64,000 nt of DNA from an uncultured Tenacibaculum sp. GTDB taxonomy: Bacteria; Bacteroidota; Bacteroidia; Flavobacteriales; Flavobacteriaceae. Position 1 is the first letter of the stretch. Each line of letters begins with the position of its first letter. This document shows, piece after piece, positions 24,111 through 33,892 of the stretch. The DNA lies in assembly GCA_947497895.1 (NCBI GenBank), contig CANMIL010000002.1:372001-436000 (forward strand), written 5' to 3'. The notes beneath the pieces are model-generated. The model made no database searches, was not told where the DNA came from, and worked only from the letters and a program-made list of their open reading frames with translations. The translations under genes and the position numbers were made by a program.

Positions 24111-26774
24111 ATGAGAAAAGTTTGTTTTTTGTTTCTATTATTATTTGTTCAAGAGGTTTCTTGTGCACAAAATATTGTTGTGAAAGGCTTAGTGAAGGGT
24201 TCTTCAAATGAATTATTGTCTTATGTGAATCTTATAGCAAGACCCGAGAATACTAACCAAAATATGACTTTCGCTATTAGTGATGAGCAAGGAAGATATC
24301 GATTACAATTAATTAAGGATAATACATATATAGTGACTGTTAGTATGATGGGGTTTGAAACTAAAAGCTTCGAGCTAACTCCAACTGATAATCTTACTAA
24401 AAATATTGTGCTTCTTGAGGCTAAGAATCAGTTAGAAGAGGTGATTGTGGAGTTACCGGTTACTATAAAGCGAGATACTATTATCTACAATACCGATAAA
24501 TTTACGAATGGAAATGAACGAAAACTAAAGAATGTATTAAAGAAGTTACCAGGTGTTGAAGTTAATAGGGAAGGAGAGGTAACTGTGCAAGGTAAAAAAG
24601 TAACAAAACTCTTGGTTGACGGGAAAAAGTTTTTCGGAGGAGGAACAAAATTAGGTGTGGAAAATATTCCTGCTGATGCTGTTGATAAAGTTGAAGTAAT
24701 TGATAATTATAATGAGGTTGCTTTTTTAAAAGATTTGACTGATTCCGAAGATATGGCCATGAATATTCAATTGAAAGAAGATAAAAAACGTTTTCTTTTT
24801 GGGGATATTGAAGCCGGGAAAGGGAATGAGGCTTACTATAAGAGTAATACGAATTTGTTTTACTATACACCAAAAACCAATGTCAATTTTATAGGAAATC
24901 TTAATAATATTGGTGAAAAGACCTTTACATTTAAAGACTATTTGAATTTCCAGGGTGGAGTTAATGCGGCGTTCAGTGATAACTTTAATTGGAGAGGAGG
25001 TGATTTTTCGCAGTTTTTGGAAAATAGAGATTTGTTAGGGAGTCGCCAACGTTTTGGAGCTATCAATATTACAAAAACAACTTCGGATAAATTAGATGTT
25101 TCAGGTTATGCTATTTTTTCTCATAATAATACAACAAGTTTTCAAGAAACAATAAATAATTACACAGAATTTACTGAAAATAAAGAGGCACAGGGTAATG
25201 TGAAAGATGTATTAGGTATTGGGAAATTAAACTTAGAATATGCTCCGAATAATAACGAACAATTTTATGTTAGAAGTCAGGTTAAAAGAAGTACGCGTTA
25301 TGACACTAGTAGTGTTTTATCATCTACGGATAGTCAGGTGAACTCAATATTCACTGATAAATCACTTGGAGCTTGGAATGTAAGTCAAAATATAGAATGG
25401 CATAAAAAACAATCGAAGAAGCATACCTTTTCTGCTGTTGCCAACTATGTTTTTGACAGTAACAGTCCTAATACAATGTGGAATGCATCACAATCTTTTG
25501 CTCAAACAATTCAAGTAATTGTAAACCCTGTAGATGTTAATCAAAATCAACTTCGCTTACTACAAGTTCAAGAAAAGAAACAACATCATTTATATACTGT
25601 CTTTAAGGATTTTTGGGTGTTGAATAGAAATAATCATATTTATACAACGCTTGGAAATACACATCAACAAGAAAAGTTTATAAGTAATGATTTGCAGGTA
25701 TTAGATGACTCAAGTATCAATAATTTTACTTCTGGCGGCTTTAATAACAGTACGGTTTTAAGGTTTAATGATTTTTTTGCTGGTGTCCATTATAAATTTA
25801 GGACGGGAATATTTACTTTTAAACAAGGTGTTTTCTTGCATAATTATAATTGGAAAGTTACACAGTCAAATTCTTTAGTTCATAAGAATAAGTGGGTAGC
25901 GTTACCTGATGTCTTCGTAAATATAGAGTTTAATAAGTCTAAAAAACTAAAATTTAATTACAATTTAAAAGCAAATTTCTCGGATGTTTCTAAGTTAGCG
26001 AATAGATTTTATTTACAATCGTATAACTCAGTTTTTAGAGGAAATGAAAACCTTGAAAATGAATTATTTCATTCAGCTAGACTTTTTTATAGTAGATTTA
26101 GTTTATACCGTGGACTAATGTTACACGCAAGTGCAAACTATACGAAAAAAGTAAAGGGTTTTAGGAGTACAGTTGATTTCGATGGAATTAATCGCTTCGT
26201 GAGTGTGAATCTATTTGACAATCCTGATGAAAATTGGGGGATACGTGGAAGCCTTCGTAAGAAGATTAATAAATTACGTTATAAAATTCAAGGAAGTTAT
26301 AGAAACTCAACGTTTATTCAACAAGTGAATAATTCGTTTACGAATAATGTGAATAAAAATTACTCGTATACATTAAGTACTGAAACATTATTTGATAAAT
26401 TCCCAAGGATTGAATTCGGATATAAACAAAGTATTGGAGATTACAAGTCAGGAGCTACGAACTCAAAGTTTGTAACAAACGAACCTTTTGTTGATTTAGA
26501 ATATACTTTTTTTAACGATTTTACCTTGAAAGGAAATTATAATTACTACGATTATAAAAATAAAACATTAGGGCAACAGAATAATTATAGTATAGCCAAC
26601 GCTTCATTGTTTTATCAAAAAGAAGATAGCCCTTGGAATTTTAAAATTACAGCTCAAAATATTTTCAATGAAACATTTAAGCAAAGTAATCAATTTTCAG
26701 ACTATCTTATTTCTGATACAAGAACATTTATAATGCCTAGGGTTGTATTGCTGAGTGTTGGTTATAAGTTGTAG
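24111..26774 (+). CDS. Outer-membrane receptor-like protein with carboxypeptidase-regulatory domain
   Basis: An 887-residue outer-membrane protein. Signal peptide MRKVCFLFLLLFVQEVSCAQ, then a carboxypeptidase-like regulatory (beta-sandwich) domain at about 23-100 (VVKGLVKGSSNELLSYVNL), then a plug-like region (LKKLPGVEVNREGEVTVQGKK, IPADAVDKVEVIDNYNEVAFLK) and a large barrel with many aromatic strands. It ends LLSVGYKL. This is the TonB-receptor-related family linked to GLPGLI proteins (outer-membrane beta-barrel type 3). Without a SusD partner a nutrient cannot be named. It is coupled to the GLPGLI gene upstream and converges on the DUF5686 gene with only two bases between stop codons. Confidence 0.88.
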   Translation: MRKVCFLFLLLFVQEVSCAQNIVVKGLVKGSSNELLSYVNLIARPENTNQNMTFAISDEQGRYRLQLIKDNTYIVTVSMMGFETKSFELTPTDNLTKNIVLLEAKNQLEEVIVELPVTIKRDTIIYNTDKFTNGNERKLKNVLKKLPGVEVNREGEVTVQGKKVTKLLVDGKKFFGGGTKLGVENIPADAVDKVEVIDNYNEVAFLKDLTDSEDMAMNIQLKEDKKRFLFGDIEAGKGNEAYYKSNTNLFYYTPKTNVNFIGNLNNIGEKTFTFKDYLNFQGGVNAAFSDNFNWRGGDFSQFLENRDLLGSRQRFGAINITKTTSDKLDVSGYAIFSHNNTTSFQETINNYTEFTENKEAQGNVKDVLGIGKLNLEYAPNNNEQFYVRSQVKRSTRYDTSSVLSSTDSQVNSIFTDKSLGAWNVSQNIEWHKKQSKKHTFSAVANYVFDSNSPNTMWNASQSFAQTIQVIVNPVDVNQNQLRLLQVQEKKQHHLYTVFKDFWVLNRNNHIYTTLGNTHQQEKFISNDLQVLDDSSINNFTSGGFNNSTVLRFNDFFAGVHYKFRTGIFTFKQGVFLHNYNWKVTQSNSLVHKNKWVALPDVFVNIEFNKSKKLKFNYNLKANFSDVSKLANRFYLQSYNSVFRGNENLENELFHSARLFYSRFSLYRGLMLHASANYTKKVKGFRSTVDFDGINRFVSVNLFDNPDENWGIRGSLRKKINKLRYKIQGSYRNSTFIQQVNNSFTNNVNKNYSYTLSTETLFDKFPRIEFGYKQSIGDYKSGATNSKFVTNEPFVDLEYTFFNDFTLKGNYNYYDYKNKTLGQQNNYSIANASLFYQKEDSPWNFKITAQNIFNETFKQSNQFSDYLISDTRTFIMPRVVLLSVGYKL

Positions 26775-26776
26775 TT

Positions 26777-29239
26777 TTACAATTTAAATCCAAATAGAAC
26801 TCTGTTTTCTGAAACTCCATTGAAGGTTGATCTTACAAAGTCAACTCTCAGGAAGCGCCATTTTCCAAAACCTATATTATCCAGCCCTAATGAAAATTCA
26901 GAGTAAGGCCTGTTTCCTCCTGTGAATAACCCTTTTGCTCCAGCAACTAAATGAAAGTTTAATTCATTTATTACAGGAATTCTACTTAAAATAGCTCCTT
27001 TGAAATTTTGTTCTACATGGAATTCTCCATAGCGATCGTTGGTGCTTAGGTCATAAAAAGGAAGTGAAAAGAAACCGTCGAGATAATCGTCATTAGGAGC
27101 TATATTTAATCTGTTACCATTAAAATGTGCATAATCCATAAACGGAATGTCTTTCTTTTCTAAGAAAATACCTCCTTTAATTTTATAATTTAAGCGTCCC
27201 CAATTACCAAGATTAATACTTTGGTGTAATTGAGAAAATACCACATCAGAATTCCATTCGGTATTGCCTGATCCAAAGTTTTTTTGATACCCTAAATATA
27301 AAGATGGGTATTTCGAACTGTAAACGTTGATTTTGCTATCAGGATATGATAAATATTTTTGACCAAAACGAATGGATGCTCCGAGATTCATTGTCCACAT
27401 ATTATGGGTTGTAAAAGAGCTGCTGAAATTATTTGGTTCTTGTGGATTGTTAGAGGTATATTCTACATCGTCTTCAGGAAACATTACATAATTTGTGGTA
27501 TTGAATAACGGATTTCTTCTGGCGTATTCAAGACTTGAAAATACACGGATTCCATTAACTGCTTCTCGAGAAAAAGAAACTTTGGCAAAAGCTTTTTCAT
27601 AGATTTTCATATAGTTTCTTTCGTAGAAAATGGAACTAATGGTATTCCAAAATGGAGATATTGGATTTTTAGCATTGAATTGAGCTGTAGTAACTCCTCC
27701 AGATACAGATAAAATTGGATAGGTTTTGTTATTCCATTTATAGGTTAAGTATCCCGATGGTCGCAGTCTTTCATCCGAAAAACCGTAATTAGCATCAAAA
27801 CCGATATTTAAGCGTTTCCCTTTATCGTTATACCTTTTGCTGTAATCAATGCCTATGCTAGAGTTCCAACCTTGAACAGTATTAAAAGCTAATTTTTCGA
27901 TAGGAGAGGCAAAGGAAAGAGACCATTTGTTGTATGTGTCTTGATAGGTATAGCCAGAGATAATATCAAGTAGTCCAAATTTATTCTGTTTTTGATCAAC
28001 TGAGTCGAGATATTTTTTAGATTTTCTAACGACCTTAATACTGTCTTTTAATTTATAATCAGATACTTCTTCCTGTGTTAAAGGCATTGGTCGAATAGTA
28101 TTCCAATACACTGAGTCTTTTTTAGTAGCATTTTCGGCAAATGATAATACTTCATTGGTAAATGAAGACTTGCTGAAATTTGGAACAAAATTATAATTTG
28201 AATAAGCAGCAGAAAAACGACCTTCAAAATTAAAACCTAGCATGCCCGCTTCAAAATCGATTGTTTGTGTTACAATTGCCCAAGCGTTAGATTCTTTTAC
28301 GTAATTATAGTTTTGTTTTATTTGTAATTCTTTAATAAAAGGAATTCCAACTTGCGCACCAGAAACAGTTACATCTGTCCCGTAAACAGCCCAGTCATCT
28401 TCAACAATATAAATATATCCTGAAAAAACGCGGTCGTTTTTTCGTTTTGGAATAATTTGAATTTTACTGATAAGTTTACCATTGTTGTCGTATATCGTCC
28501 CTGCTAGCTTGTAGTTATAATATCCAAAAGCACCATTGGCAATTGGTGAAACCATCTCAGCATCCGCTAAATCGAATGAGTTTTCATAAAGATCAAAATT
28601 TACTTCATCGGCTTGGTTAAAACTAATTCCATTGTCTTGACCAGCAACTTTCGAAGCGATAATATGTTCTTTAAATCTCTTTGGTTTTTTCTGGTATTTA
28701 ATATTTGAGATCGTTTCAGATAAGTAAATAATACCACTTCGTGTAGAGTCTAAGCCTCCTCCTAAATCTCCAATTTCTTTACCGAGAAACTTTTCTGGAG
28801 CATTTTTTATTTTAAATAAACCTCTTGAGTAAAAATCGGCGGTATATTTTCCTAGTTTATCGGTGTTTTTATCCTTGTTAGCAATAGCGTTACGAATAAT
28901 TCTATTTGCTGGGTTTTCCTTGGAGTCAATTTGTACTTCACTTAAAGAAACTTGTTCTTCAAGCAAGGTAATGTCCAAACGAGAAGATTTATTTAAGCTA
29001 ATTTTCTTTTTCGCGGTTTTATAGCCTAAAAATTGGAAAACCACCACATGTTCTCCTGATTTTTTAATATCTAAGGAATAGTTTCCATTATTATTTGTTG
29101 TGGTTCCGGTGACGCTTCCTTCTAAATAAACACTTACAAAAGGTAAGGGGGCACCATTCTTATTAGATACTTTTCCTGTTAATTGAGCAAAGCTCGAAAA
29201 AACGGAAATTAATAAGATAAACGTAATTACTTTTCTCAT
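26777..29239 (-). CDS. DUF5686 protein with carboxypeptidase-regulatory domain, outer membrane
   Basis: An 820-residue exported protein. Signal peptide MRKVITFILLISVFSSFAQ, a carboxypeptidase-like regulatory domain at about 20-95 (LTGKVSNKNGAPLPFVSVYLEGS), then the DUF5686 region to the C-terminus with barrel-like aromatic strands (IGIDYSKRYNDKGKRLNIGF, LYLGYQKNFGSGN) ending RVLFGFKL. It should sit in the outer membrane. Function is unknown, and the family is widespread in Flavobacteriia. It is monocistronic: the convergent receptor gene ends two bases away and no terminator fits between, so antisense read-through is likely. Confidence 0.88.
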   Translation of the reverse strand: MRKVITFILLISVFSSFAQLTGKVSNKNGAPLPFVSVYLEGSVTGTTTNNNGNYSLDIKKSGEHVVVFQFLGYKTAKKKISLNKSSRLDITLLEEQVSLSEVQIDSKENPANRIIRNAIANKDKNTDKLGKYTADFYSRGLFKIKNAPEKFLGKEIGDLGGGLDSTRSGIIYLSETISNIKYQKKPKRFKEHIIASKVAGQDNGISFNQADEVNFDLYENSFDLADAEMVSPIANGAFGYYNYKLAGTIYDNNGKLISKIQIIPKRKNDRVFSGYIYIVEDDWAVYGTDVTVSGAQVGIPFIKELQIKQNYNYVKESNAWAIVTQTIDFEAGMLGFNFEGRFSAAYSNYNFVPNFSKSSFTNEVLSFAENATKKDSVYWNTIRPMPLTQEEVSDYKLKDSIKVVRKSKKYLDSVDQKQNKFGLLDIISGYTYQDTYNKWSLSFASPIEKLAFNTVQGWNSSIGIDYSKRYNDKGKRLNIGFDANYGFSDERLRPSGYLTYKWNNKTYPILSVSGGVTTAQFNAKNPISPFWNTISSIFYERNYMKIYEKAFAKVSFSREAVNGIRVFSSLEYARRNPLFNTTNYVMFPEDDVEYTSNNPQEPNNFSSSFTTHNMWTMNLGASIRFGQKYLSYPDSKINVYSSKYPSLYLGYQKNFGSGNTEWNSDVVFSQLHQSINLGNWGRLNYKIKGGIFLEKKDIPFMDYAHFNGNRLNIAPNDDYLDGFFSLPFYDLSTNDRYGEFHVEQNFKGAILSRIPVINELNFHLVAGAKGLFTGGNRPYSEFSLGLDNIGFGKWRFLRVDFVRSTFNGVSENRVLFGFKL

Positions 29240-29267
29240 TTTTAATAGTTTGAAATTAGTTTTGTAG

Positions 29268-29275
29268 CAAACTTA
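29268..29275 (-). promoter_or_regulatory. Bacteroidota -7 box (TAAGTTTG) for the DUF5686 gene
   Basis: Minus strand TAAGTTTG matches TAnnTTTG and lies about 30 bases before the start; an ATTGC lies 16 bases further upstream. Confidence 0.45.
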
Positions 29276-29371
29276 ACTTATATAAAATCAGCAATATGAC
29301 TACAAAATGTTAAGTTTGTTACAAAGAAATCTTAAAATAAAGACACTTGTTCAATGAGAAAGGTTGCCTGA

Positions 29372-31972
29372 CTAATTTTTCTTTTTCTTCTTTTTGCCAA
29401 ACAATCCGCCAAGTACATCTTTCACCTTATCAACAGTATCACTTTTTCCATTTTTACCTGTCTTTGTCGAATCTTTTTTATTGCCACCTAATAAATTCCC
29501 CAGAGTGTTGTTAACTAAGTCATTTTTTTGCTGCTCAATTAACTTTTGACTCAATTTTGAAGCAGAAGAAGCCAAATCAGTTTTAACACTTGGCGATGTC
29601 ATGTTTCCACTTATGGTAGCCGTAACAGGTACAGTAATATTTTGATCTTTTGGACTTAATTTAGATAAAAGACCTGAAACTTCACTTCCTAAGTATTTAG
29701 CAGGAACATCTAGTGTAACATTGTAATTCATGCTTTGGTCAAATCCATGACTACCACCAATATTAATTCCAATATCTTTATAGTTTAATTTGAACGGAGC
29801 AACTTCTACTTTTCCATCTTTAAACGATAAGTGAGTTTTAATATCAGATAAATCAAGTTTTGTTAAATCTATAAAAGATAATTTACTGTCTAATAAACTT
29901 AATGCCTTCGTCTTTTCAGGATTGATTTTTGTTGTTAGCAATTGTGCTAAAGCTTTTCCAGAAATTGTTCCTAGATTAGGTGTAAAATCATCGTTCAGGC
30001 TTCCCGATAAATTAATGTCGGAATTTAATTTACCGTCCATAGCACCTGCAATTGGACTTAATGATTGAAGTAAATCCATAGTATTAAATGATTGGGAGAT
30101 ATCGAAGGAATCGACCCCTAATTTCATAGCAAACGTTGGTTTTTCCTTTTGAGTATTCACTTCGCCATTTAATGAGATTTGACCATTGAAAATTCCAGCC
30201 TTCATGTTTTGTAAAGTTGCTTTCTGATCTTTTAACCACAGCGTTCCTTTTACATTTGAAAGCGTTAAGTTATCGTAATATACTTTTTTAGCATCAGCAT
30301 TGATTTTGCAGTCAAGAAAATCAGGAATTTTTAAAGAGCCTTCTCCAGATGGAGAGCCATCCTTTCCTTCTGGATTTTTATCAGAAGTACTACCTTCATT
30401 CTTTTCCATAAAGTCGCTTACATAAAAACTATTTGAAGCAACGTTGAAAGTTCCTTGTAACTTTTTATCAGATAATAAGAATCCAAGTAAATTATTAATT
30501 CGCCCAGTAGCATTCAAATCACTCTTCCCAGTTTTTGCTTGGAACTCGCTCAATGAAATTGTTTTTGGAGTAAATTTCACCAAAGAATTTTTAATTTCAA
30601 TCGGATTTACAACATCTTTCGATGAGTAAACAAAATCGTGAAGTTCAACAGTTCCGTTGTTTTTAATACGACTAACAATATTCTTTTTAATAGCATTTAC
30701 ATCGAATCGTGTATTCAAATTTGCTTTGAGGACACCACTTAACTCATTTTCTAAACTAACAGGATATGCCTTGTTGATATTGGCAAGGTTTAAGGTTCCT
30801 TTCAAGTTAGCATTTACCAAAGGATTTGTTGTTATATTGTGAACACTCCCATTTCCAGAAAATACATCCTCATCAATTTTAAAAGATAAATTATCAATAG
30901 TAACAAAGGTGTTTTGAACTTTACCTGTTGTGTTTTTTAATTGTGAGCTTATGTTAATATTACGAACACTTTTTGGAAGGTCAGGATATTTAAACGAAGC
31001 GTTTTCTGCCTTTAAAGCGATATCTAGCTTCGGAATGTTTTTATCATCAACAATACCTTCGATATGTCCTGCAACACTGAAGTTACCAGATGTCTTCACA
31101 TCAGAAATATTTTTAGCATATACTTCAGGAATTAACCCTAAAAAGTTTTTAAAGTCTGAAGACGGAGCTTTAAAATGAACTGATACTTCCTGATTGTTCT
31201 CATTCAATTTTACATATCCTTCAAATACTAAAGCAAGGTTGTTTAATTTAGCTTCGTTTTTTAAGAATGAAAACTTGTTGTTCACTAAGTCCATTCCTAA
31301 AATAGCCTTTAAAGTAACTTTTTGTTCTTTAGCATAATTAGTATCATCCATAGCAAAAGAAACCAAAGTGCTAGTTTCAGTTGTTAACTCACTATTCGAT
31401 TGTGAAAAGTCGCCACTTCCGCTGTGATACAGATCTTTTAAAACTAAGCTGATTTTACCTTTCTCATCATGATACTTTATTTGAGTATCTGAAATACTGT
31501 AGCTATCTATTGATAAACCGAAAGAAGATGGTTCGGTATTTTTATTCTCTTCTTCTTTTACTTCTGTATTAGGTTTAGCAATATCATAATTTGCAATACC
31601 GTTTTCATTGGTTAAAACGTTTACCTTGGCTCTATCAATAGAAAAAGATTTGATATTAAGTTGTTCTGACGAATTTTTGAATAACTCAGTTATTTTTAAT
31701 TTAAGCGTAACATCCTTTGCGTATAATAGTGTATCACCTTTAAATGGTTCAAAGTTGATAACAGAAACATCAGAAAGACTCACAGAGGCGTTCGGAAAAT
31801 TGCGAAGTAAACTTAAGCTTCCATCTGAGAAATCAACCTGAGCATTCACATTATTGTTTATAGTTTCTTTGACCAAACCTATTATTTTGTCTTGGAAAAT
31901 TAACGGAATAACAAGTAGTAAGACAAAAAGGAACGCGACGATACCCAAAATGATTTTATAAAGCTTTTTCAC
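29372..31972 (-). CDS. AsmA-family inner-membrane protein
   Basis: An 866-residue AsmA-like protein. One N-terminal transmembrane helix (LYKIILGIVAFLFVLLLVIPLIF) anchors a long periplasmic part with repeating beta-strand segments and a C-terminal AsmA_2-like region (LLSKLSPKDQNITVPVTATISGNMTSP broken for citation). The tail ends in a lysine-rich KKKKKKN stretch. AsmA-like proteins with a repeating beta-groove are thought to move phospholipids between membranes; that role is established for some relatives, not for this one. It is monocistronic, with the queG gene divergent upstream. Confidence 0.88.
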   Translation of the reverse strand: MKKLYKIILGIVAFLFVLLLVIPLIFQDKIIGLVKETINNNVNAQVDFSDGSLSLLRNFPNASVSLSDVSVINFEPFKGDTLLYAKDVTLKLKITELFKNSSEQLNIKSFSIDRAKVNVLTNENGIANYDIAKPNTEVKEEENKNTEPSSFGLSIDSYSISDTQIKYHDEKGKISLVLKDLYHSGSGDFSQSNSELTTETSTLVSFAMDDTNYAKEQKVTLKAILGMDLVNNKFSFLKNEAKLNNLALVFEGYVKLNENNQEVSVHFKAPSSDFKNFLGLIPEVYAKNISDVKTSGNFSVAGHIEGIVDDKNIPKLDIALKAENASFKYPDLPKSVRNINISSQLKNTTGKVQNTFVTIDNLSFKIDEDVFSGNGSVHNITTNPLVNANLKGTLNLANINKAYPVSLENELSGVLKANLNTRFDVNAIKKNIVSRIKNNGTVELHDFVYSSKDVVNPIEIKNSLVKFTPKTISLSEFQAKTGKSDLNATGRINNLLGFLLSDKKLQGTFNVASNSFYVSDFMEKNEGSTSDKNPEGKDGSPSGEGSLKIPDFLDCKINADAKKVYYDNLTLSNVKGTLWLKDQKATLQNMKAGIFNGQISLNGEVNTQKEKPTFAMKLGVDSFDISQSFNTMDLLQSLSPIAGAMDGKLNSDINLSGSLNDDFTPNLGTISGKALAQLLTTKINPEKTKALSLLDSKLSFIDLTKLDLSDIKTHLSFKDGKVEVAPFKLNYKDIGINIGGSHGFDQSMNYNVTLDVPAKYLGSEVSGLLSKLSPKDQNITVPVTATISGNMTSPSVKTDLASSASKLSQKLIEQQKNDLVNNTLGNLLGGNKKDSTKTGKNGKSDTVDKVKDVLGGLFGKKKKKKN

Positions 31973-32147
31973 AAGTCTGAATTTTAAATTAAACGGTTGA
32001 CCTTTGTTTTAATAGAAAAGTCATTAAATCAATATATTCTGACAAAAAAGTACAGAAGAAATAGTTAATATACAGATTATAACGAGCAAATGTCTGTAAT
32101 TATTTGTTAACAAAAGAATAAGAAAACCATAAAAATAAAAGTTTTGA

Positions 32148-32155
32148 TAATTTTG
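32148..32155 (+). promoter_or_regulatory. Bacteroidota -7 box (TAATTTTG) for queG
   Basis: TAATTTTG ends 16 bases before the TTG start, so the transcript would have a leader of about ten bases. No well-spaced -33 TTTG is seen. Confidence 0.45.
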
Positions 32156-32171
32156 CAAAAAAAAGACAGGT

Positions 32172-33107
32172 TTGACAATTACTACCAAAGAACAATATAG
32201 TAGGTTTATTAAAGAGCAAGCAAAGCGCTTGGGCTTTTTGGGTTGTGGTATTGCTAAAGCTGAATTTTTGGAAGAAGAAGCACCTCGTTTAGAAGAATGG
32301 TTGAAAAATGGTTTTCATGGAAAAATGCATTATATGGAGAATCATTTTGATAAACGATTGGATCCCACATTACTTGTTGACGGAGCGAAGTCTGTCGTTT
32401 CTTTATCATACAATTATTTCCCAGAAGAAACCCAAAAAACGGAAGATTATAAAATCTCGAAATATGCTTATGGTCAAGATTATCATCATGTAATTAAAGA
32501 TAAGTTACGAGAGCTATTGCAGTTAATAAATGATGAAATAGGAGAGGTTTCTGGTCGTTGCTTTGTTGATTCTGCGCCAGTGTTAGAAAGAGCATGGGCG
32601 GAAAAGTCAGGGCTTGGATGGAATGGTAAGCATTCGTTGTTGATTCAAAAACAGCAAGGATCATTTTTCTTTTTAGCAGAACTCATTATTGATTTAGAAT
32701 TAGAGCATGATCATCCGTTTACAACAGATCATTGTGGTAAGTGTACGCGTTGTATCGATGCCTGTCCGACTCAAGCTATTTTACCGAATAATACCGTAGA
32801 TGGAAGCAAATGTATTTCATACTTAACTATAGAGTTAAAAGACGCTATACCAACTGATTTTAAAGATCAAACAGAAAACTGGATGTTTGGATGCGATGTG
32901 TGTCAAGATGTTTGTCCTTGGAATCGATTTTCAAAACCTCATTCAGAGCCATTATTTAATCCGCAAGAAAACTTGTTGGATATGAAGGCAAGAGATTGGG
33001 AAGAATTAACCCAAGAAACGTTTAGTAAAGTGTTTAAGAAGTCTGCGGTAAAAAGAACGAAGTTTTCTGGTTTACAGCGAAATATTCAATTTCTGAATAA
33101 AAAATAA
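32172..33107 (+). CDS. queG: Epoxyqueuosine reductase QueG (TTG start)
   Basis: A 311-residue cytoplasmic enzyme that reduces epoxyqueuosine to queuosine in tRNA wobble position 34, using cobalamin and two 4Fe-4S clusters. Cluster ligands are Cys188/191/194/198 ([12 protein letters not shown]), Cys214 and Cys241/244/248 ([11 protein letters not shown]). The catalytic Asp133 is in [10 protein letters not shown]. The start must be a TTG at 32172: the first ATG is about 50 codons in and would delete the conserved [17 protein letters not shown]. The promoter box is only about 17 bases upstream, consistent with this start. The terminator behind is shared with the convergent PAS gene. Confidence 0.93.
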   Translation: MTITTKEQYSRFIKEQAKRLGFLGCGIAKAEFLEEEAPRLEEWLKNGFHGKMHYMENHFDKRLDPTLLVDGAKSVVSLSYNYFPEETQKTEDYKISKYAYGQDYHHVIKDKLRELLQLINDEIGEVSGRCFVDSAPVLERAWAEKSGLGWNGKHSLLIQKQQGSFFFLAELIIDLELEHDHPFTTDHCGKCTRCIDACPTQAILPNNTVDGSKCISYLTIELKDAIPTDFKDQTENWMFGCDVCQDVCPWNRFSKPHSEPLFNPQENLLDMKARDWEELTQETFSKVFKKSAVKRTKFSGLQRNIQFLNKK

Positions 33108-33130
33108 AAACCATCTTTTTAGATGGTTTT
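33107..33130. terminator. Bidirectional terminator between queG and the PAS gene
   Basis: Stem aaaaccatct paired with agatggtttt (33107-33130), A-rich on the left and T-rich on the right, between convergent stops. Confidence 0.8.
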
Positions 33131-33156
33131 CATAATATAATCCCTAATATTTTATT

Positions 33157-33765
33157 TTAAACAAACTCCCCAAAGAAGAACCAGTTGAGGCTCTTTTTTA
33201 ATTTACTGTTAGGTTCAGTTTCTTTTTCCATTTCATTTTTAAACAAGTCAACAACAAATTCGTCATAGCTCATGTTAACTTCTTCCTTTAAAAATGCCTC
33301 AAAATATAATTCGCTTGCTTTTTCTCCTTTTACCTGTTCAATTTCCAAAAGTGTTTTGTACAACGGAGCTATTTTGTCAATGATACTTTGAGGAATTGCT
33401 TTTCTTCTACCAGTGTAACCAGTTGCTTTCCCATTTTCATCTCTTTCAACTTCGAAATCAGTAATAACCCAGTAGTATCTTCCCGTACGAGAAAAATTTT
33501 TTACGATTGCGTGAAAGTTTTCTTCTTTTTTCAAAGCTTCCCAAAGAACTTTAAAAACTACTTTGGGCATCTCTGGATGTCTAATAATGTTGTGCGGTTC
33601 TCCAATAAGTTCAACTTTATTGTATTCTGAAGCTTCTTCAAAAGCATCATTCATGTATAAAATAGTACCGTTTAAATCGGTTTTGCTAATGATGGTTTTT
33701 GATTTGTCCCATTTAACTTCTTCATCGATAATTTTTGTGGGACGGGGGGACAAGTTTGTGTTCAT
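33157..33765 (-). CDS. Stand-alone Aer-type PAS protein, copy 1
   Basis: A 202-residue soluble protein. Residues about 25-130 form a PAS domain of the Aer type: TDLNGTILYMNDAF, then GEPHNIIRHPEMPKVVFKVLW, HAIVKNFSRTGRYYWVI and GYTGRRKA. In Escherichia coli Aer the matching Arg-His, Asp and Trp bind FAD; here Arg, His and Trp are kept and Asp is Glu. Unlike Aer, no membrane anchor, HAMP or chemoreceptor domain follows. Instead there is a helical region and a conserved tail LNWFFFGEFV. It may sense redox or energy state. It is the paralogue of the next minus-strand gene, about two thirds identical by eye. Confidence 0.85.
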   Translation of the reverse strand: MNTNLSPRPTKIIDEEVKWDKSKTIISKTDLNGTILYMNDAFEEASEYNKVELIGEPHNIIRHPEMPKVVFKVLWEALKKEENFHAIVKNFSRTGRYYWVITDFEVERDENGKATGYTGRRKAIPQSIIDKIAPLYKTLLEIEQVKGEKASELYFEAFLKEEVNMSYDEFVVDLFKNEMEKETEPNSKLKKSLNWFFFGEFV

Positions 33766-33788
33766 TTTCTAAAAGTTTAAATTGAACA

Positions 33789-33796
33789 CAAAAATA
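33789..33796 (-). promoter_or_regulatory. Bacteroidota -7 box (TATTTTTG) for PAS copy 1
   Basis: Minus strand TATTTTTG matches TAnnTTTG, 23 bases before the start. It indicates that the two PAS genes can be transcribed separately. Confidence 0.4.
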
Positions 33797-33810
33797 AGTT
33801 TATAATATAA

Positions 33811-33857
33811 AAAACACAAGAGAAACCACCACTCCTGGTGGTCGCTCAAGTGTTTTT
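33811..33857 (-). terminator. Terminator after PAS copy 2
   Basis: Inner stem accacca/tggtggt (loop ctcc) with outer aaaacac/gtgtttt pairing. T-rich on the minus-strand side. Lies between the two PAS genes. Confidence 0.7.
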
Positions 33858-33892
33858 GTCAATCCGTATTTAAGGTAGGTTTTTATCTGTGT

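Noticed and set aside
24562..24873. 103-codon minus-strand open frame in the receptor-like gene
   Set aside because: Leu/Ser/Tyr/Gln-rich shadow of the plug region; no promoter or domain.
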